DNA from: Utricularia gibba
Lineage: Eukaryota > Streptophyta > Magnoliopsida > Lamiales > Lentibulariaceae
Assembly (NCBI GenBank): GCA_002189035.1
Contig: CM007991.1
Span: 1,984,001 to 2,048,000, forward strand
Reading direction: 5' to 3'
DNA length: 64,000 nt
The notes below the pieces were generated by a model. It searched no databases and had not been told where the DNA came from. It worked only from the letters and a program-made list of their open reading frames with translations. A program made the position numbers and the translations under genes. Positions 11,303-24,103 of the stretch are shown here, piece after piece; the stretch's first letter is position 1, and each line of letters opens with the position of its first letter.

Positions 11303-11834
11303 CTCTGCGATATACCCTGCTCTATCGGATTGATTCTAGGGTTTCTCCTTGAACAATTCTGATTTACCTTAAACACTTCAGTAAATTGCCCCTCCACCCT
11401 CGTATTATGGTATGTTGTTATTTTGAGTCCTTGGAAATCAAAGAATTTTCAATAGCCCCCTTGAAATTGAGCCCTTGTTACGCAGAAGGCCCATTATGGT
11501 AACAGAGTTTTGAGCCCACGGGATTCATCTTCTTCTTCATTCTGGTTCAGGCCCTCAGGGGTTATCTCTGTCATCATCTGTTGTCGCAGCCGGTGGTTCC
11601 GCAGGTAACCGTCGTTGTCCTGTTTATGTAAGTTTCCGTTTTTATTGAGTATGTTTTTTTTCTATATGTCGGAATTTCTTCTTCATTTTTACTGCAATAC
11701 GGATTGATTCGCCTCTTCTTTGACTCAGCGAAAAAGCGTTTCTTATCGAAGCCGAAGGGATGGAATTTGCCTTGCTTCCATAAATTATAGCTTAATCGAA
11801 AACTTTCAGGTGCGATTTGTGAAACTGGTGATAG

Positions 11835-12603
11835 ATGCTTCGGAGAGTTTGTTTGGGATTGGGGCAGAAATGTAGGGATCTTCATACGGTATCTCATGAT
11901 GCCCCAACCGACACCTTGAGGAGAAAAATCTACGAGTTCGAGAAAAAAAGGAAAAAAAGAAGTCAGAAAAATAAACTATATGTTGACGTTCCTGAATCAA
12001 AGGCCTACCTTGATACAGCTAGCATGCCAATGATACTGGTTGCTGTTGGCACATGCATTTTTGCCAAGATCCTGATGATGGTAAGCTTAACATGCCTTCT
12101 TCCACCAGTAAATCGTACTGTTAGTTGATAGCTCATATCGCCCGATACATTAACTTGACTTCTGCAACACTGTGCATCTCTCAAGTTTCTCCGTTTGTAG
12201 ATTGATGAGTCAAAAGAACAGGAGAGACTTGAAAGAAAGATGAAGAAAGCCCCTCCTGAACAGGGAACCGTTAGGATGCTCACTCGAGAAGAGTGGGACA
12301 ACATACAAGAAGTGAGGCCGAGGACTCCTTTCGAGTCGAATATGGCTCGTCCGAGTGCAAGACTGAGGAATGGGGAACCCCTGCGATTGGTAATTTTACA
12401 GCATTTTGCATTCCTAGCTTCTCTACATGCCTTCATTCTTATAGCATGTCGCATACTGTTTGTTGCTAGACAATGAATTTACAGTGATATGTATCTGTAT
12501 TGCCTGTTGATATGTTTAGGAAGATCTTAAGGACTGGACATTGGATGTGCTAACAGACGCCTTCACAAGAGCAGAGGAGGCAGCAAGGGGTGGATCAAGA
12601 TGA
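11835..12603 (+). CDS. Unnamed plant protein with one membrane segment, probably organellar
   Basis: Three exons, 11835-12080, 12201-12389 and 12520-12603, encode 172 residues with all junctions in phase. The N-terminus (MLRRVCLGLGQKCRDLHTVS) resembles a mitochondrial presequence. A Lys/Arg stretch (FEKKRKKRSQKNK) follows, then one hydrophobic helix, MPMILVAVGTCIFAKILMM, at about residues 64-82. The C-terminal part has conserved-looking blocks GTVRMLTREEW, RPRTPFES and LKDWTLDVLTDAF. I recall similar uncharacterised plant proteins but no function. A possible 5'UTR intron ends near 11811. Confidence 0.8.
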
Positions 12604-13526
12604 TACCTTCTTCACAACATTCATTACTTCTTGAAATCTGATCGGCATAAGGTGCTATCAAGTAGGCAACTTGTGCATCATCCTGTCTTTTGTGTTTCTT
12701 TCCCATCACAATGCACACACCAAAGCAACGGAAAAGCAGTCACCATCGGAATGTATCAAAATCGGATGGCCGCCAGGTCACCGGACTTTGATACACCCGA
12801 CGGTGATCGCTCCGCCGCTGCAGTAGGGAAGTAGAGCCGCGCCGTGGCCGGAATAATCTTGCGGGTGCACCCCTTATAGAGAAGCCCCCGCCATCCAAAC
12901 CTCCTTCTTCGTGTACTGCAGGCAGTACACGCTCCCAAATTTCAAGGACAGTAGTAAATCATACAACAACGACTAGTCGGCTGGTTTTTCGGGTACTGAG
13001 AAGAATTAATGCTTTTAAAAATGGATTTATGTATTTTCAATTACATGCAAATGAATAATGTGATTAACTTTCAGTATTTTAAACCATGTTTAAATTATTC
13101 ATTTATTCTTAAAAATTGATTCTCTAAATATATTCCTCCAATAAAATATATTTTTTATTGCAAAATTAGTGAATCTATTAACTGCCACGGGAGTAAAAGT
13201 ATTGTTTGTACTTGTGGCTATGGCATTTGAGGTCGTACCTGGTAGTACATCAACCATGCAGTAGTAGTACATCTTCATTCAAGAAAGCAGTCTTTTGAAA
13301 TTTAAAAAACACGTGAACCATGTTTTTTTATTTGACAAAGACCGATTCATGAAGGCTGATTATCCACCCGAACCGGTGTTTAATCAGGCGACTGGTAGAG
13401 CAGATAGTTGGAGCACTGGGTTCAGCATCATGCTACAGTAAGATGTATCACCATAGACAGCATGCATGTGGAGCTCTGGCTTCAACTACTGCACCAGGCA
13501 AGGAATAAAGAAACAAGCAAGGAGTT
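12604..13526. other. Intergenic with hairpins; no gene seen
   Basis: Between the one-TM gene and the 3' end of SWEET2. It includes a long imperfect inverted repeat (12736-12810), a perfect short palindrome near 12912-12931, and AT-rich sequence. No convincing reading frame. Confidence 0.55.
12736..12810. repeat. Imperfect inverted repeat (hairpin), about 27-bp arms
   Basis: Arms 12736-12763 and 12784-12810 are near reverse complements: TGTATCAAAATC pairs with GACTTTGATACA, and CACCATCGG with CCGACGGTG. The loop is about 20 bases. It lies 130 bases after the stop of the one-TM gene, so it may be in its 3'UTR. It could be a fold-back element relic or a structured RNA. Confidence 0.7.
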
Positions 13527-14840
13527 TCAAGAATCCAAAGACATGATCAAGGGCTGAGAGGAGTCTTCTCTTGATGGCTTGCTGTAGTAGGAGAACAGCA
13601 TCAGTTGCAGCGTTCCTAAGATGGTTCCAATCCCGTTTGGTACCTGGAATATGTGAAAATGGAGTTTCTCAAATCGAAATAAGGATAATCCGACAGAGGT
13701 GTTGATTCGTGAGCAAGGAAACTTTACATATACAAATGGATCGTTGTTAAAGATTCCATATAGGAGGAAGGATAGACTCATCAGGAAGGTAGAGAGGGAG
13801 AGGTGAAACGGCATGAACTCCACACTTCTTGTCCGGATCACCAGATTCTGAGATAACAGGAGAAGGAAGGAGGGGTGTTCAGAAAAAGCAATGCGGATGA
13901 ATAAATCTTGCTTCAAGAAGCTATGGATGCGTCATACGATGATAAACAATGGAGAAGCAAACATGGATATGAGGGAAGCACAGCTTATGAATCCAACTAT
14001 AAGATGGCGAACTTCAAAGTCAGGCACGAGCAAGCTCCCAACAGCGATAATGGCAAATATGACTGTTACCAATAGCAGCAATCCCGCCATTTTCAACTAC
14101 AAAGGAATCCAACTAAAGATGAGGCTGAAGCTAAGAACAACCACTGCTTTTTTGTGAACAAAATGGTGGACAAAACCTTTTTAGTTGTCTCGGCATAGAT
14201 GATGAAAATGGACAGATACACAATTTGAAAAGCTGCACCGATTGAATTCACCGTGGTGACCATAAAGTTATTAGAAGATACCATAGGCAAACCATACCAT
14301 GCCGTGATCAAGCAGTTCAATAAAGTGTATATGTATGGCAGTCCAGAGAATAGCTCAGTGGACTCATTCCTCACAATTCTCCGGAATGTTGGCCTGTAAT
14401 TTTCTTGCTGAGATGAGCACTTCAATACAAAGCGAATTCCGAGATGATTAACTACTTTTGAGATCAAAGCGCTTACACTGGAGATAGGAACAGCCCAAAA
14501 GCAAAAATATTCCCTGCCATAAGAAGCAAAATAGCTTTGGAGTGATTATGAGACTTTCAAGCTCGTTCTACTGTGTCAGCCTATGCCATCACAAAGTAAA
14601 TAACATATCCAAATTTGAAATCCAGAGAAAAGCATCTTATACAAGAAAAATCCCAGTATTCGCTGCAAAGTCAATGACATCCAAAACTTTCAAACCCACA
14701 TCCAGATCAGTCAAAAGTTTCTTAAACACCTTTACAATACACCAGAAAAGCTAAAGTTCAAAGTAAGCCGAAGATGCAAGAAAGGTACCCGCAATCCCAG
14801 CTGCTTTGCAAGCTGCCTGAATAGAACCCTGATAAGCCAT
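13527..14840 (-). CDS. SWEET2: SWEET sugar transporter, SWEET2-like
   Basis: Six exons (14840-14789, 14513-14477, 14393-14177, 14096-13938, 13847-13728, 13643-13527) join in phase to 233 residues, normal for SWEETs. Two MtN3/saliva triple-helix repeats are visible: RIVRNESTELFSGLPYIYTL to IIYAE, and VIRTRSVEFMPFHLSLSTFL to IGTILGTLQLMLF. Conserved Pro and Asn residues of the pore repeats are in place. The order of motifs and short C-tail fit clade I SWEET2, a vacuolar glucose transporter in Arabidopsis roots. Substrate and membrane are inferred from the family. The gene is intact. It is divergent from RHM; in Arabidopsis SWEET2 (At3g14770) also sits beside an RHM gene (At3g14790). Confidence 0.92.
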
Positions 14841-16163
14841 CAACCTTAACATCACCAAATCTCAAAGAAACCTTCGTAGTGCTCCCCTTTCCCCCCCAAA
14901 AAATCTGCTTTCCCAAAAATCCCAATTTGGATATGAAATTATCACACTTTTAATGACGATCATCAGCCATTCCGGCAACCACCACCCACAGTCAAAGCAC
15001 ACGTATCTATTCCCCGTTGGAGGACAGCCCAGCAGCAAGTCCCTATCAAATGACACCACTGTCCGTCGCGCTTTCGTATCGGCACCCTAAGATTCTTTTG
15101 CCGACAGGGAGTTCCCTACAAACTGCCACAATATGCGGTGAGTTGCAATAAACAATTGTCAGTAATTTTTTTTTATCACAATTATTAATAAATAATATTT
15201 AGAAACAAACAAATTATTACAATAAATTTATTAAATAGTTTAAAATATGGTTGAAGTGTACGGAAAAAGAATAGATTTCGAATAAAAGGAATAATTTGCA
15301 GGAAGCATAATACAAAACCGCGTGCTGCAAGGCAAGGTGATGACATTGCTCGACTTCCTCGCTTACCGGCTTTGCACCTGTATTGATCTCTGTGTCTGAA
15401 TTTTGTTCCGTTTCTTCAAGATTTCCATTGTTTTCTTCAGCGGTATACGGACAGGTTGGATTCCTCCCGCCGATTTCGTTGCTCGCTGTCGGATCCGCTC
15501 CCAAGCGCTTCAGAAATTGTAAAAGATTGTGAGTTTCTTCTTCCTTTGGTATGTGCCGTTGATGCGCAACTTTAATGATCGAAATTTGAATCAGTAGTGA
15601 TAGATCCATTCATTCGGCGTAGTTGCTAATGTTGAAAGCAGGATCCTTGAATCCCTTCGTTTTCCGGCTGTTTTGTTAGCTTCGCACCGTTTATATGAAT
15701 GAACATTAGAGCGATTTCTTTGAATGCTCTGTTGCTTCTATAATGTGAAATTCTGTGGGATCTAATTGGATCTGTCGATATTAATGATGTTGAGTTAGAT
15801 GCTTATTTGCTGGAATTTCATTTGGATGTGAGATTGGTTGATCATATTCGTCATGATAGATATGCATGTTTTCTGAAATTTTTCGACCTACGAATGTTCG
15901 TCGTTTAATTCCATGGCTATCATGCAATTTCTTTTGAAATTGTGCTTGATAGGCGATTTCAAAAGCTAATCCACAATTTTGTTTTGTGCACTCCGAAGAG
16001 CACGTCCTCTGGGTTAATTTCAGTACAAGAAATGCTTTACACTGTCAATAAAATTAAACTGGAAAGCGCTTTGGTTATTGTGTATCGCTAATGCTTTGGC
16101 TGTTGACAAATGCTGTCATTCTTGTTACCTTTACTCGGTTTCTTCTGCAGAAGGTAACACGAA
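14841..16163. other. SWEET2/RHM divergent region with the likely RHM leader intron
   Basis: Contains the SWEET2 5' flank and the RHM leader. A TTTCTTCTGCAG acceptor ends at 16150, 13 bases before the RHM ATG, and a possible donor GTATGT lies at 15549, implying a 602-bp 5'UTR intron. RHM genes of other plants also have leader introns. The 130-codon minus frame at 15217-15609 is antisense to this leader and looks spurious. Confidence 0.5.
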
Positions 16164-18258
16164 ATGGCAACATTCAAGCCTAGGAATATCCTCATCACTG
16201 GTGCTGCTGGGTTTATAGCGTCCCATGTAGCTAACAGGCTTGTCAGAAATTACCCTGATTACAAGATTGTGGTGCTTGACAAACTTGACTACTGCTCCAA
16301 TCTTAAAAATCTTATTCCCTCAAGATCTTCACCAAACTTTAAGTTTGTCAAGGGAGATATCGCCAGTGCCGATCTTGTTAACTACCTTCTCATTGCCGAG
16401 GATATTGACACTATAATGCACTTTGCTGCGCAGACTCATGTAGATAATTCTTTTGGAAACAGCTTTGAGTTTACAAAGAATAACATTTATGGCACGCACG
16501 TGCTTTTGGAAGCATGCAAAGTTACAGGCCGTATCAGAAGGTTCATACACGTCAGCACAGATGAAGTATACGGAGAGACTGATGAGGATGCAGTTGTGGG
16601 AAACCATGAGGCCTCACAGCTCCTGCCAACCAACCCTTATTCTGCAACTAAAGCTGGAGCTGAGATGCTGGTAATGGCTTATGGAAGGTCGTATGGTTTG
16701 CCAGTCATTACAACTCGTGGAAACAATGTTTATGGTCCCAATCAGTTTCCTGAAAAGTTGATCCCCAAGTTTATCCTTTTGGCTATGAATGGGAAATCAC
16801 TTCCAATTCATGGGATGGATCAAATGTACGGAGTTATCTTTACTGTGAAGATGTTGCAGAGGCCTTTGAAGTCATCCTTCACAAGGGAGAAGTTGGTCAT
16901 GTGTACAACATTGGGACAAAGAAGGAAAGGAGAGTCACGGATGTAGCCAGAGACATTTGCAAATTATTTAACATGGACCCAGACAACAGCATCCAATATG
17001 TGGAGAACAGACCGTTCAATGATCAACGTTACTTCCTCGATGATCAGAAATTGAAAATTCTAGGTTGGTCTGAAAGGACTACATGGGAAGAGGGACTTAG
17101 GAAAACAATCGAGTGGTATACTAACAATCCAGACTGGTGGGGTGATGTCTCTGGTGCACTGCTACCTCATCCCAGAATGCTGATGATGCCTGGTGGAATT
17201 GAGCGACATTTTGATGGAGCTGACAAGTATGCATCCGGCATCCCTGAATATTCTGATCCTCCCAACTCCACCAAGATGGTGATACCAGCGACAAAGATAA
17301 CTGCATCACCACAAAAGCCTGTCTACAAGTTCTTGATATATGGCAAGACAGGGTGGATTGGCGGGCTGCTTGGAAAATTGTGTGAGAAAGAAGGAATCCC
17401 TTATGAATATGGAAAGGGCCGCCTGGAGGCACGCTCACAGCTAGTGTCTGACATTCTTGCCGTTAAACCAACACACGTGTTTAATGCTGCGGGTGTTACT
17501 GGTAGACCCAATGTTGATTGGTGTGAGAGTCACAAGACGGAGACAATTCGTACCAATGTTGCCGGTACATTAACCTTGGCCGATGTCTGCAGAGAGCACA
17601 ATCTCCTGATGATAAACTATGCCACTGGTTGCATTTTTGAGTATGATGCTGCCCACCCTGAAGGCTCCGGCGTCGGATTCAAGGAGGAAGACAAGCCAAA
17701 TTTCACAGGCTCTTTCTATTCCAAAACCAAGGCCATGGTAACACCACCTCTATTTTCTATCTACTTTAGAAAGCCCTGTGCTCACTTGGTGTGTTCCCAA
17801 CACAGGTTGAGGAGCTACTGAAAGAATACGACAACGTATGCACCCTGAGGATCCGGATGCCCATATCTTCCGACCTCAGCAATCCTCGCAACTTCATCAC
17901 TAAGATCTCAAGGTACAACAAGGTGGTAAACATCCCCAACAGCATGACGATCCTGGATGAGCTTCTTCCAATCTCAATCGAGATGGCCAAGAGAGACCTC
18001 CGTGGCATATGGAACTTCACCAATCCAGGCGCGGTCAGCCACAACGAGATCCTGGAGATGTACAAGAAGTACATCGACCCCGACTTCAAATGGACCAACT
18101 TCAGCCTGGCGGAGCAAGCCAAGGTGATCGTTGCTCCAAGAAGCAACAATGAGATGGATGCTACAAAGCTGAAGAAGGAGTTCCCCCAGCTGCTGCCCAT
18201 CAAGGAGTCGCTGATCAAGTACGTCTTCGAACCCAACCAGAAGGCTCCTCCTCAGTAA
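16164..18258 (+). CDS. RHM1: UDP-rhamnose synthase RHM (trifunctional)
   Basis: Exons 16164-17737 and 17806-18258 encode about 674 residues. The N-terminal UDP-glucose 4,6-dehydratase half shows the NAD motif GAAGFIASHV, HFAAQTHVDNSF, the STDEVYG triad segment and YSATK. The C-terminal 3,5-epimerase/4-keto-reductase half shows GKTGWIGG, NAAGVTGRPNVDWCE and YSKTKAM. The enzyme makes UDP-L-rhamnose for pectin and flavonoid glycosides in the cytosol. One G is missing in the GGG run at 16812-16814 (IHGDGSNVRSY expected); without it the protein stops after 260 residues. The frame resumes at once and continues to the end. RHM1 versus RHM2/3 cannot be decided here. Confidence 0.93.
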
Positions 18259-18584
18259 GCTTGTGTCATCTTCCCTGTCCTGGGCTGTATTTCCATTCGG
18301 CACCTTGATTCTTTTAGCTGGATCCCTTTTTCGAAACCTCCTGTAATTCAATGTGAACTCATCATTTTTGTTATTAAATAAATCATTTTTATCAATTATA
18401 TTTTATTAAAATTTATTTATAATTGAATTTACTGCCTCCTAGATGTATTGTTAGAAGGGTATTTTTGTAAATAGTGGAATTCATCTTATACAACTTCTGT
18501 GAGCAATGGTGTTGCCTTATCCGCCTCTTTGTAGAGCGAGCACCCCGGGTGAGGGAGTTGAAGTAGGAACACAGCAAGCCTTCG

Positions 18585-19972
18585 ATGGCGATTCCAGTGA
18601 ACTACGTGGCTACCCCGGTGACGTTAACCGCCCCTTCGCGTCAGCCTTTCTTCTCCCCCATTAACAAGACCCCCTTCCTCGGATTGCCCATTGCTGCTCT
18701 ACCCAAACCCGCCTCTCCGATTCTTAGACCTTCGAAGATATGTTGCCAGGATAAAGAAGCCGTTCTTCCGGCTGGGCATCAGTGGATGTTCGACAACCTT
18801 GACGGACCGGTTAGGTTTTCGCCTGCATTGTGGTTTATTCGTTATTACTACTTGGCTTTCCCTAGTTCAATCTTTGGTAATGGGGGTGTCCTAGGTCTGC
18901 TTCCGGAAAATGCTAGAAATCGTGTCTATGTTAGGCTGGATTTTTTTTATGTTGTCTAGAGACTGAAGTAAAAGTTTGATGTTTTTATTTTGCTGGAGGT
19001 TGATCTGTGGTGTTTTGTATTGAGGCTAATTGCTATGGTTGATGGAGAATGGTTGTAATGCCCTAATTCTCAATGTTGGATTTATTAAAATTCATGCTTT
19101 CTTGAAAAGCATACGTTGTATGAGGTAGAAAATAATCGCTTGTAAATCCAACTTTCTGTGCCTCGCCTCAGAATTGATCAATTGCTTACTGATCTAGTTT
19201 GGTCCTTCATTCCTCAAGCTCCTTGTATCCATGCCTATCCTTCTGCTGCTTTATTTAGTGTTTTCTTGATTCCTTTCTCATGTTCATTTCTGTTGGAACC
19301 TTTGGAATCTGAGTAAGTGGTTCAAATTGTAGGATGTTTGGAACAAAACATGGTACCCAAAAGCCTCAGACCATATCAACACCAGCAAGCCATGGTATAT
19401 AGTTGATGCTACAGACAAGATACTTGGAAGATTGGCTTCGACTATCGCCATCTATATCCGGGGGAAAAATCTGGCTACTTACACTCCTAGTGTTGACATG
19501 GGAGCCTTTGTCATCGTGGTAAGATTTCAATTGTCCTGTTATATAATGTCGACCACATCATCGCTTACGTCCCATGTTGAGCAGATCAATGCTGACAAGG
19601 TTGCTGTATCTGGGAAGAAAAGAACCCAGAAGCTCTACAGGAGACACTCTGGACGGCCAGGAGGAATGACAGTGGAAACCTTTGACCAGCTCCAAAAGAG
19701 GATCCCTGAAAGGATTATTGAGCATGCGGTTCGCGGCATGCTCCCCAAAGGGCGGGTGTGTAACGTGTCTCTTCCCCTCAGTCATTTCCAAGCATATCTA
19801 CATGGCAGTGCCATCTCATATCTGCAATCCTTGCTGTTTCCGTCTGCTTTCGCAGCTTGGGAGATCGCTGTTTAACCATCTAAAGGTGTATGCCGGCCCG
19901 GACCATCCCCATGATGCCCAGAAACCCGCGGAATTGCCCATCAGAGATCGGAGAATACAGAAGCTGACTTGA
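18585..19972 (+). CDS. RPL13: Plastid 50S ribosomal protein L13
   Basis: Four exons, 18585-18809, 19333-19518, 19585-19755 and 19856-19972, give 232 residues in perfect phase. A Ser/Pro-rich transit peptide of about 50 residues precedes the L13 core: [49 protein letters not shown] and [21 protein letters not shown] plant-type C-terminal extension ([21 protein letters not shown]) marks the chloroplast form. It belongs to the large subunit of the plastid ribosome. No indel is needed. Confidence 0.95.
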
Positions 19973-20283
19973 ACCTTGCTGCGTCTCCCCCCATACTCAT
20001 TAGCTTCTTTCATTGGGGTTGTTGTATACTACTCACTATACATTGCTTCAAGTTTCAGTAATTCAGGTTTTGGGCATGTAATGTGGAGCTTTGAGGCATT
20101 TCCATTTTGGGCCTAAGCAAGGGTGAGGCCCAAGGGGCATTACCACAAAAAGTGTAGAAAGCCCAATTGATTAAAACTTCTCCCGCTCTTTTTCATGCGT
20201 GTACGGTCATTAAGGCCCTCGTTCTCGTTTTCGGAAGCCCTATGGGACAATCAGCCTGGTGAATCCACTGCTGACGTGAAATG

Positions 20284-23200
20284 ATGAGGGAGGAGCAAAT
20301 TGAGAAGCTACGGGGATGATTCGTGATTGTGTTAGCAAGCATCTGTACTCGTCGGCAATTTTCTTTGCTGACAAAGTGGCGGCGGTGACGGCCGACCCTG
20401 CCGACATATACATGCAGGCTCAGGCGCTTTACCTCGGCCGGCATTATCGCCGTGCGTTCCATTTATTGAATGCGTCGCAGATTGTCCTACGCGATACTCG
20501 TTTTCTCTATCTTGCCGCCAAATGCCTTGTAAGCGTTTTTTACTTGATTATGCTTATTTTGATAGGGTTGGTGTAATAGGAATACTTGCCTGTGTTTCGT
20601 GTTTCCAGGAAGAATTAAAGGAGTGGGATCAGTGCTTGAAAATGCTTGATGATTTTGAAGTGGATGAACATGGAAACATTACTGACACAAAGGACTACAG
20701 TTTCATGTACCCAGATAAAGATAGTGAAGAGCGTGAAATCAATGTGAGTTGATGACCAGGTGTGAGTTGATAAGTTTTCGCTTGATTATATATGCCAGTT
20801 TAAATTTCTGGTTTTTTGTTTTCTATTTGTTTAACAGATTATTTCAGCAATATGCTTTTTGAAGGGCAAGGCATATGCAGCCCGTGAAAATCGTGCACAG
20901 GCTCGTTTATGGTGCACAGAATATATATAGTTTGATTGTATTATTTTTCTTTTTCGTCCGGTAAGCTATTTTTTTAATTCGTCTTGGCTTATTTACTGTT
21001 TCTTGAAGGTATAAAGCTGCCATCAGGGCTGATCCCCTGTGTTACGAGGTGCATTATTGCTCTTCCTGCTGATTAGTTGCTGCGAATATATTAAGTCCCT
21101 GTGAATCTCCTCCAGAACTCACTTGCAACTGTTGTCCATAATCTAATCCTATCATGTGTTCTTGATATATCAGGCTTTGGAGTGCCTTATTGATGGTCAT
21201 ATGCTCACCTGCGAAGAAGGTCAGCTTTCACTTGCAAGGAACCTGTCTTTATTTGGTCATGAAGTTTATCAAATTATGCCTGATGGTTGAAATAATTATT
21301 CAATTTGTTCTAATTTTGTAGAGGCCGAACTTTTATCATCTTTGCAATTTGGGCCTGAAGAAAGATGGTTATCTTCATTTTATTCATGCTTGGTTAAAAA
21401 GGTAAGTGCAGTTATGTTAAGGGCTTCTTTATAGCATTTTTTTTTTTTCTGTTTATTAAGAGTCATCCCATTTGTGTTGATTAAGAGCATCACCATCCAG
21501 TTGTGAAATGTTACTGGCAGTATGATAAGGAAAACATTGTTGAGACCATGTTCACAGAGCTGGAGCAGGAAAAGTCTGATCCGAAGTCTGCAGGAAAATC
21601 ATTGTCCGCCCTGAAGAACAACACAGACCTCCTGGCCTGCAAAGCTGAGTATTATCATCAGTGTTGTGAATACCAGAAATGCTTTGAGCTGACGTCGATG
21701 TTAGTTGATATTCTATCTGCATATTTTCCTGATGTATATTTTTATGATGCCAGTTGAGTGATTTTGCATGCATAATTCAGATTGCTCGAGAAAGACCCCT
21801 TCCATCAAAAAACTACCATGATCCACTTGGCCGCAGCCATGGAACTCGGCCATTCCAATGAACTCTATTTGATGGCTTGCAATTTGGTCAAAGATTATCC
21901 TCAAAAGTGAGAGTGCTTTTTGGATTGTGTATGCATGACTTCACTTTACCTTAGGATTTGAAATTTAATGTGAGTTTTAGGAATGCTGTCTTTCAGAAAG
22001 AGTCCCATGATTGATGATCTTCCGTATTATAATAGTTTTGAACATTAAGCTAAATAAGCATTGATATTTTGAGTAAAAATTTCTTGCTCTCCACGCCATT
22101 GATAAGGAACTTTTTCCAAAAAAAAAAAAAACCTAGTATTTTGTTTTAGAATATTTACCAATGATTTTAATTCATGTTGAGTTTACCCAGAGCGCTTTCT
22201 TGGTTTGCGGTGGGCTGCTATTACTACTCCTGCAAGAAGTATGAGCAATCCCGTCGTTACTTCAGGTTTGAATGCTCTTTTGTTGGCAAGGAAATTTTAA
22301 CATTCATTCATGTGTGCGAACTTCGATTTTTTTTAAGAGAAATTGGATTTTATTAAGTCCCTATCTCACTTCAGCAAGGCAACGACTTTAGAAGGAACAT
22401 TTGCTCCTGCCTGGATAGGCTATGGAAATGCATATGCTGCCCAGGAGGAAGGAGATCAAGCAATGTCAGCTTACCGAACTGCTGCCCGCCTATTTCCTGG
22501 GTAAGTGGTTGCTTGATTGTTTCTGGTAAAGCATAAAAAACATGGGTACTGAGTGAAAATATTATAAAGTCTCTCGTTCTTTTCTCCTTATTTTGTCCTC
22601 TCAGTTGCCATTTGCCAGCTCTATATATTGGAATGGAGTATATGCGCACACACAGTTTCAAGCTGGCTGAGCAGGTGATTGTCCAGTTAAAATACTTGTC
22701 ATTCCGAATATAGGATGGTTTTGTCGATGTGAGTTTTTTCTTTCTTGCCAAGTCATTTTTCTACCTTTCTGAAAGGATTTTTTGCTTGCAGTTCTTTAAG
22801 CAGGCCCGGAGCATATGCCCTTCTGATCCACTCGTGTACAACGAGCTTGGAGTTGTGGCTTATCATATGAAACAGTAAGTTTCAATATGTCCCTGCCTAA
22901 GTATTGTATTGAAGACATTCGTATTTCCTCTTATTTCCATTTCTCGTTTACCATTTGTAACGATTCTGATCATCATCTACAGATACAAGGATGCTGTATG
23001 GTCGTTTGACAAGGCACTTAGTTGTGTACCATCCTCGTTAACTGAGATGTGGGAGCCAACTCTGGTCAATCTTGCCAATGCTTTGAGAAAATTGAAGTAT
23101 TGCCTCTCACCATCTCTGCCTTTCACCTCTTTTTTTTTGTTTTGGTTTTATTTCCTTGGTGTCAGTGATGAATTGCAATGTGTGTTCGCAGGAGATACAC

Positions 23201-23715
23201 TCAAGCAATCGTGTACTATGAGAAAGCACTTGCATTATCAACCAGAAACCCGAGTACATATGCAGGCCTTGCATATACATATCATCTTCAGGTCCTTTTT
23301 TCTTAATTTCGTAGTTCGATTTCTGCTTTCTGGCCCTGGCAATACTTACCCTACACCTCAGAGAAGGTTCAAATCCTCCACGCAGTAACAGATGGTTTTT
23401 TCACCCTTTCTCGTGCAGGATGACTTCACTGCAGCAATAAGTTATTATCACAAGGTACTGTCACTTTCCCTTCTTCAGTACACAGAATCCCCATATCTAA
23501 GTGGCACGTGTTTTCCAAGCTCGATCGACGGAAAGCAAGACAATTGCGAGAAGGGGTTCCTGTTTCTAACTTTTGTAGCGTGTTTGCCGTGTTGACAGGC
23601 GCTGTGGCTCAAGCCAGACGATCAGTTCTGCACGGAGATGCTGACCTTGGCTCTCACAGACGAATGCCGCCAGGTTGGTGCTGATGGTATCAGAAAGGTT
23701 AAACTATTTGGATAA
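20284..23715 (+). CDS. APC6: Anaphase-promoting complex subunit 6 (CDC16/NOMEGA)
   Basis: Sixteen exons between 20284 and 23715 join to 548 residues. The protein is a run of TPR units, for example YSSAIFFADKVAAVTADPAD, WFAVGCYYYSCKKYEQSRRY, AWIGYGNAYAAQEEGDQAM, YNELGVVAYHMKQYKDAVW and YAGLAYTYHLQDDF. APC6 is a scaffold TPR subunit of the APC/C ubiquitin ligase in the nucleus, needed for the cell cycle and gametogenesis. The family N-terminus MREEQIEKLRG is encoded at 20284 but is one base out of frame with the rest; restoring one G in the GGGG run at 20312-20315 fixes it. A later ATG at 20316 would lose these residues. All 15 introns have GT-AG ends. Confidence 0.93.
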
Positions 23716-24103
23716 ATTGGCATTTAGGTAATCTCATCCACCAACAAAATCCATGAGATCATACAATTAGAAAAACTGGAAGTGATTGTTGTATCATTTG
23801 ATTTTTTCTGTATCGTGTATCTGTACGTGTCAAAAGGATTGCAGCTTCTGAAACTTTAACACCATTTGGAGGCAATTTATGTATAATGGAAACATTTGGG
23901 GCAGATATGCGCATGTTCCTGCGATTTTGTGGGGCAAAATTTGGTAGACGATCAAACTTTAGGTGGGCAATTGCAATTTAGTCTTAATTTCAGGACCCAA
24001 GAGTCAGCCACAATCTTCTTCATGTCGGGTATGCACGGCTCCCCGGGGTCGCAATCGCGGCGAATATGCCTGCTACAGTAACTGCGTTCCTGCCGGAGTG
24101 GGA

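Noticed and set aside
15217-15609. 130-codon minus-strand frame upstream of RHM
   Set aside because: Antisense to the RHM leader, no domain or signal, and composition like antisense UTR.
23340-23390. tRNA T-loop-like GGTTCAAATCC in an APC6 intron
   Set aside because: No acceptor stem, D arm or anticodon arm can be built around it.
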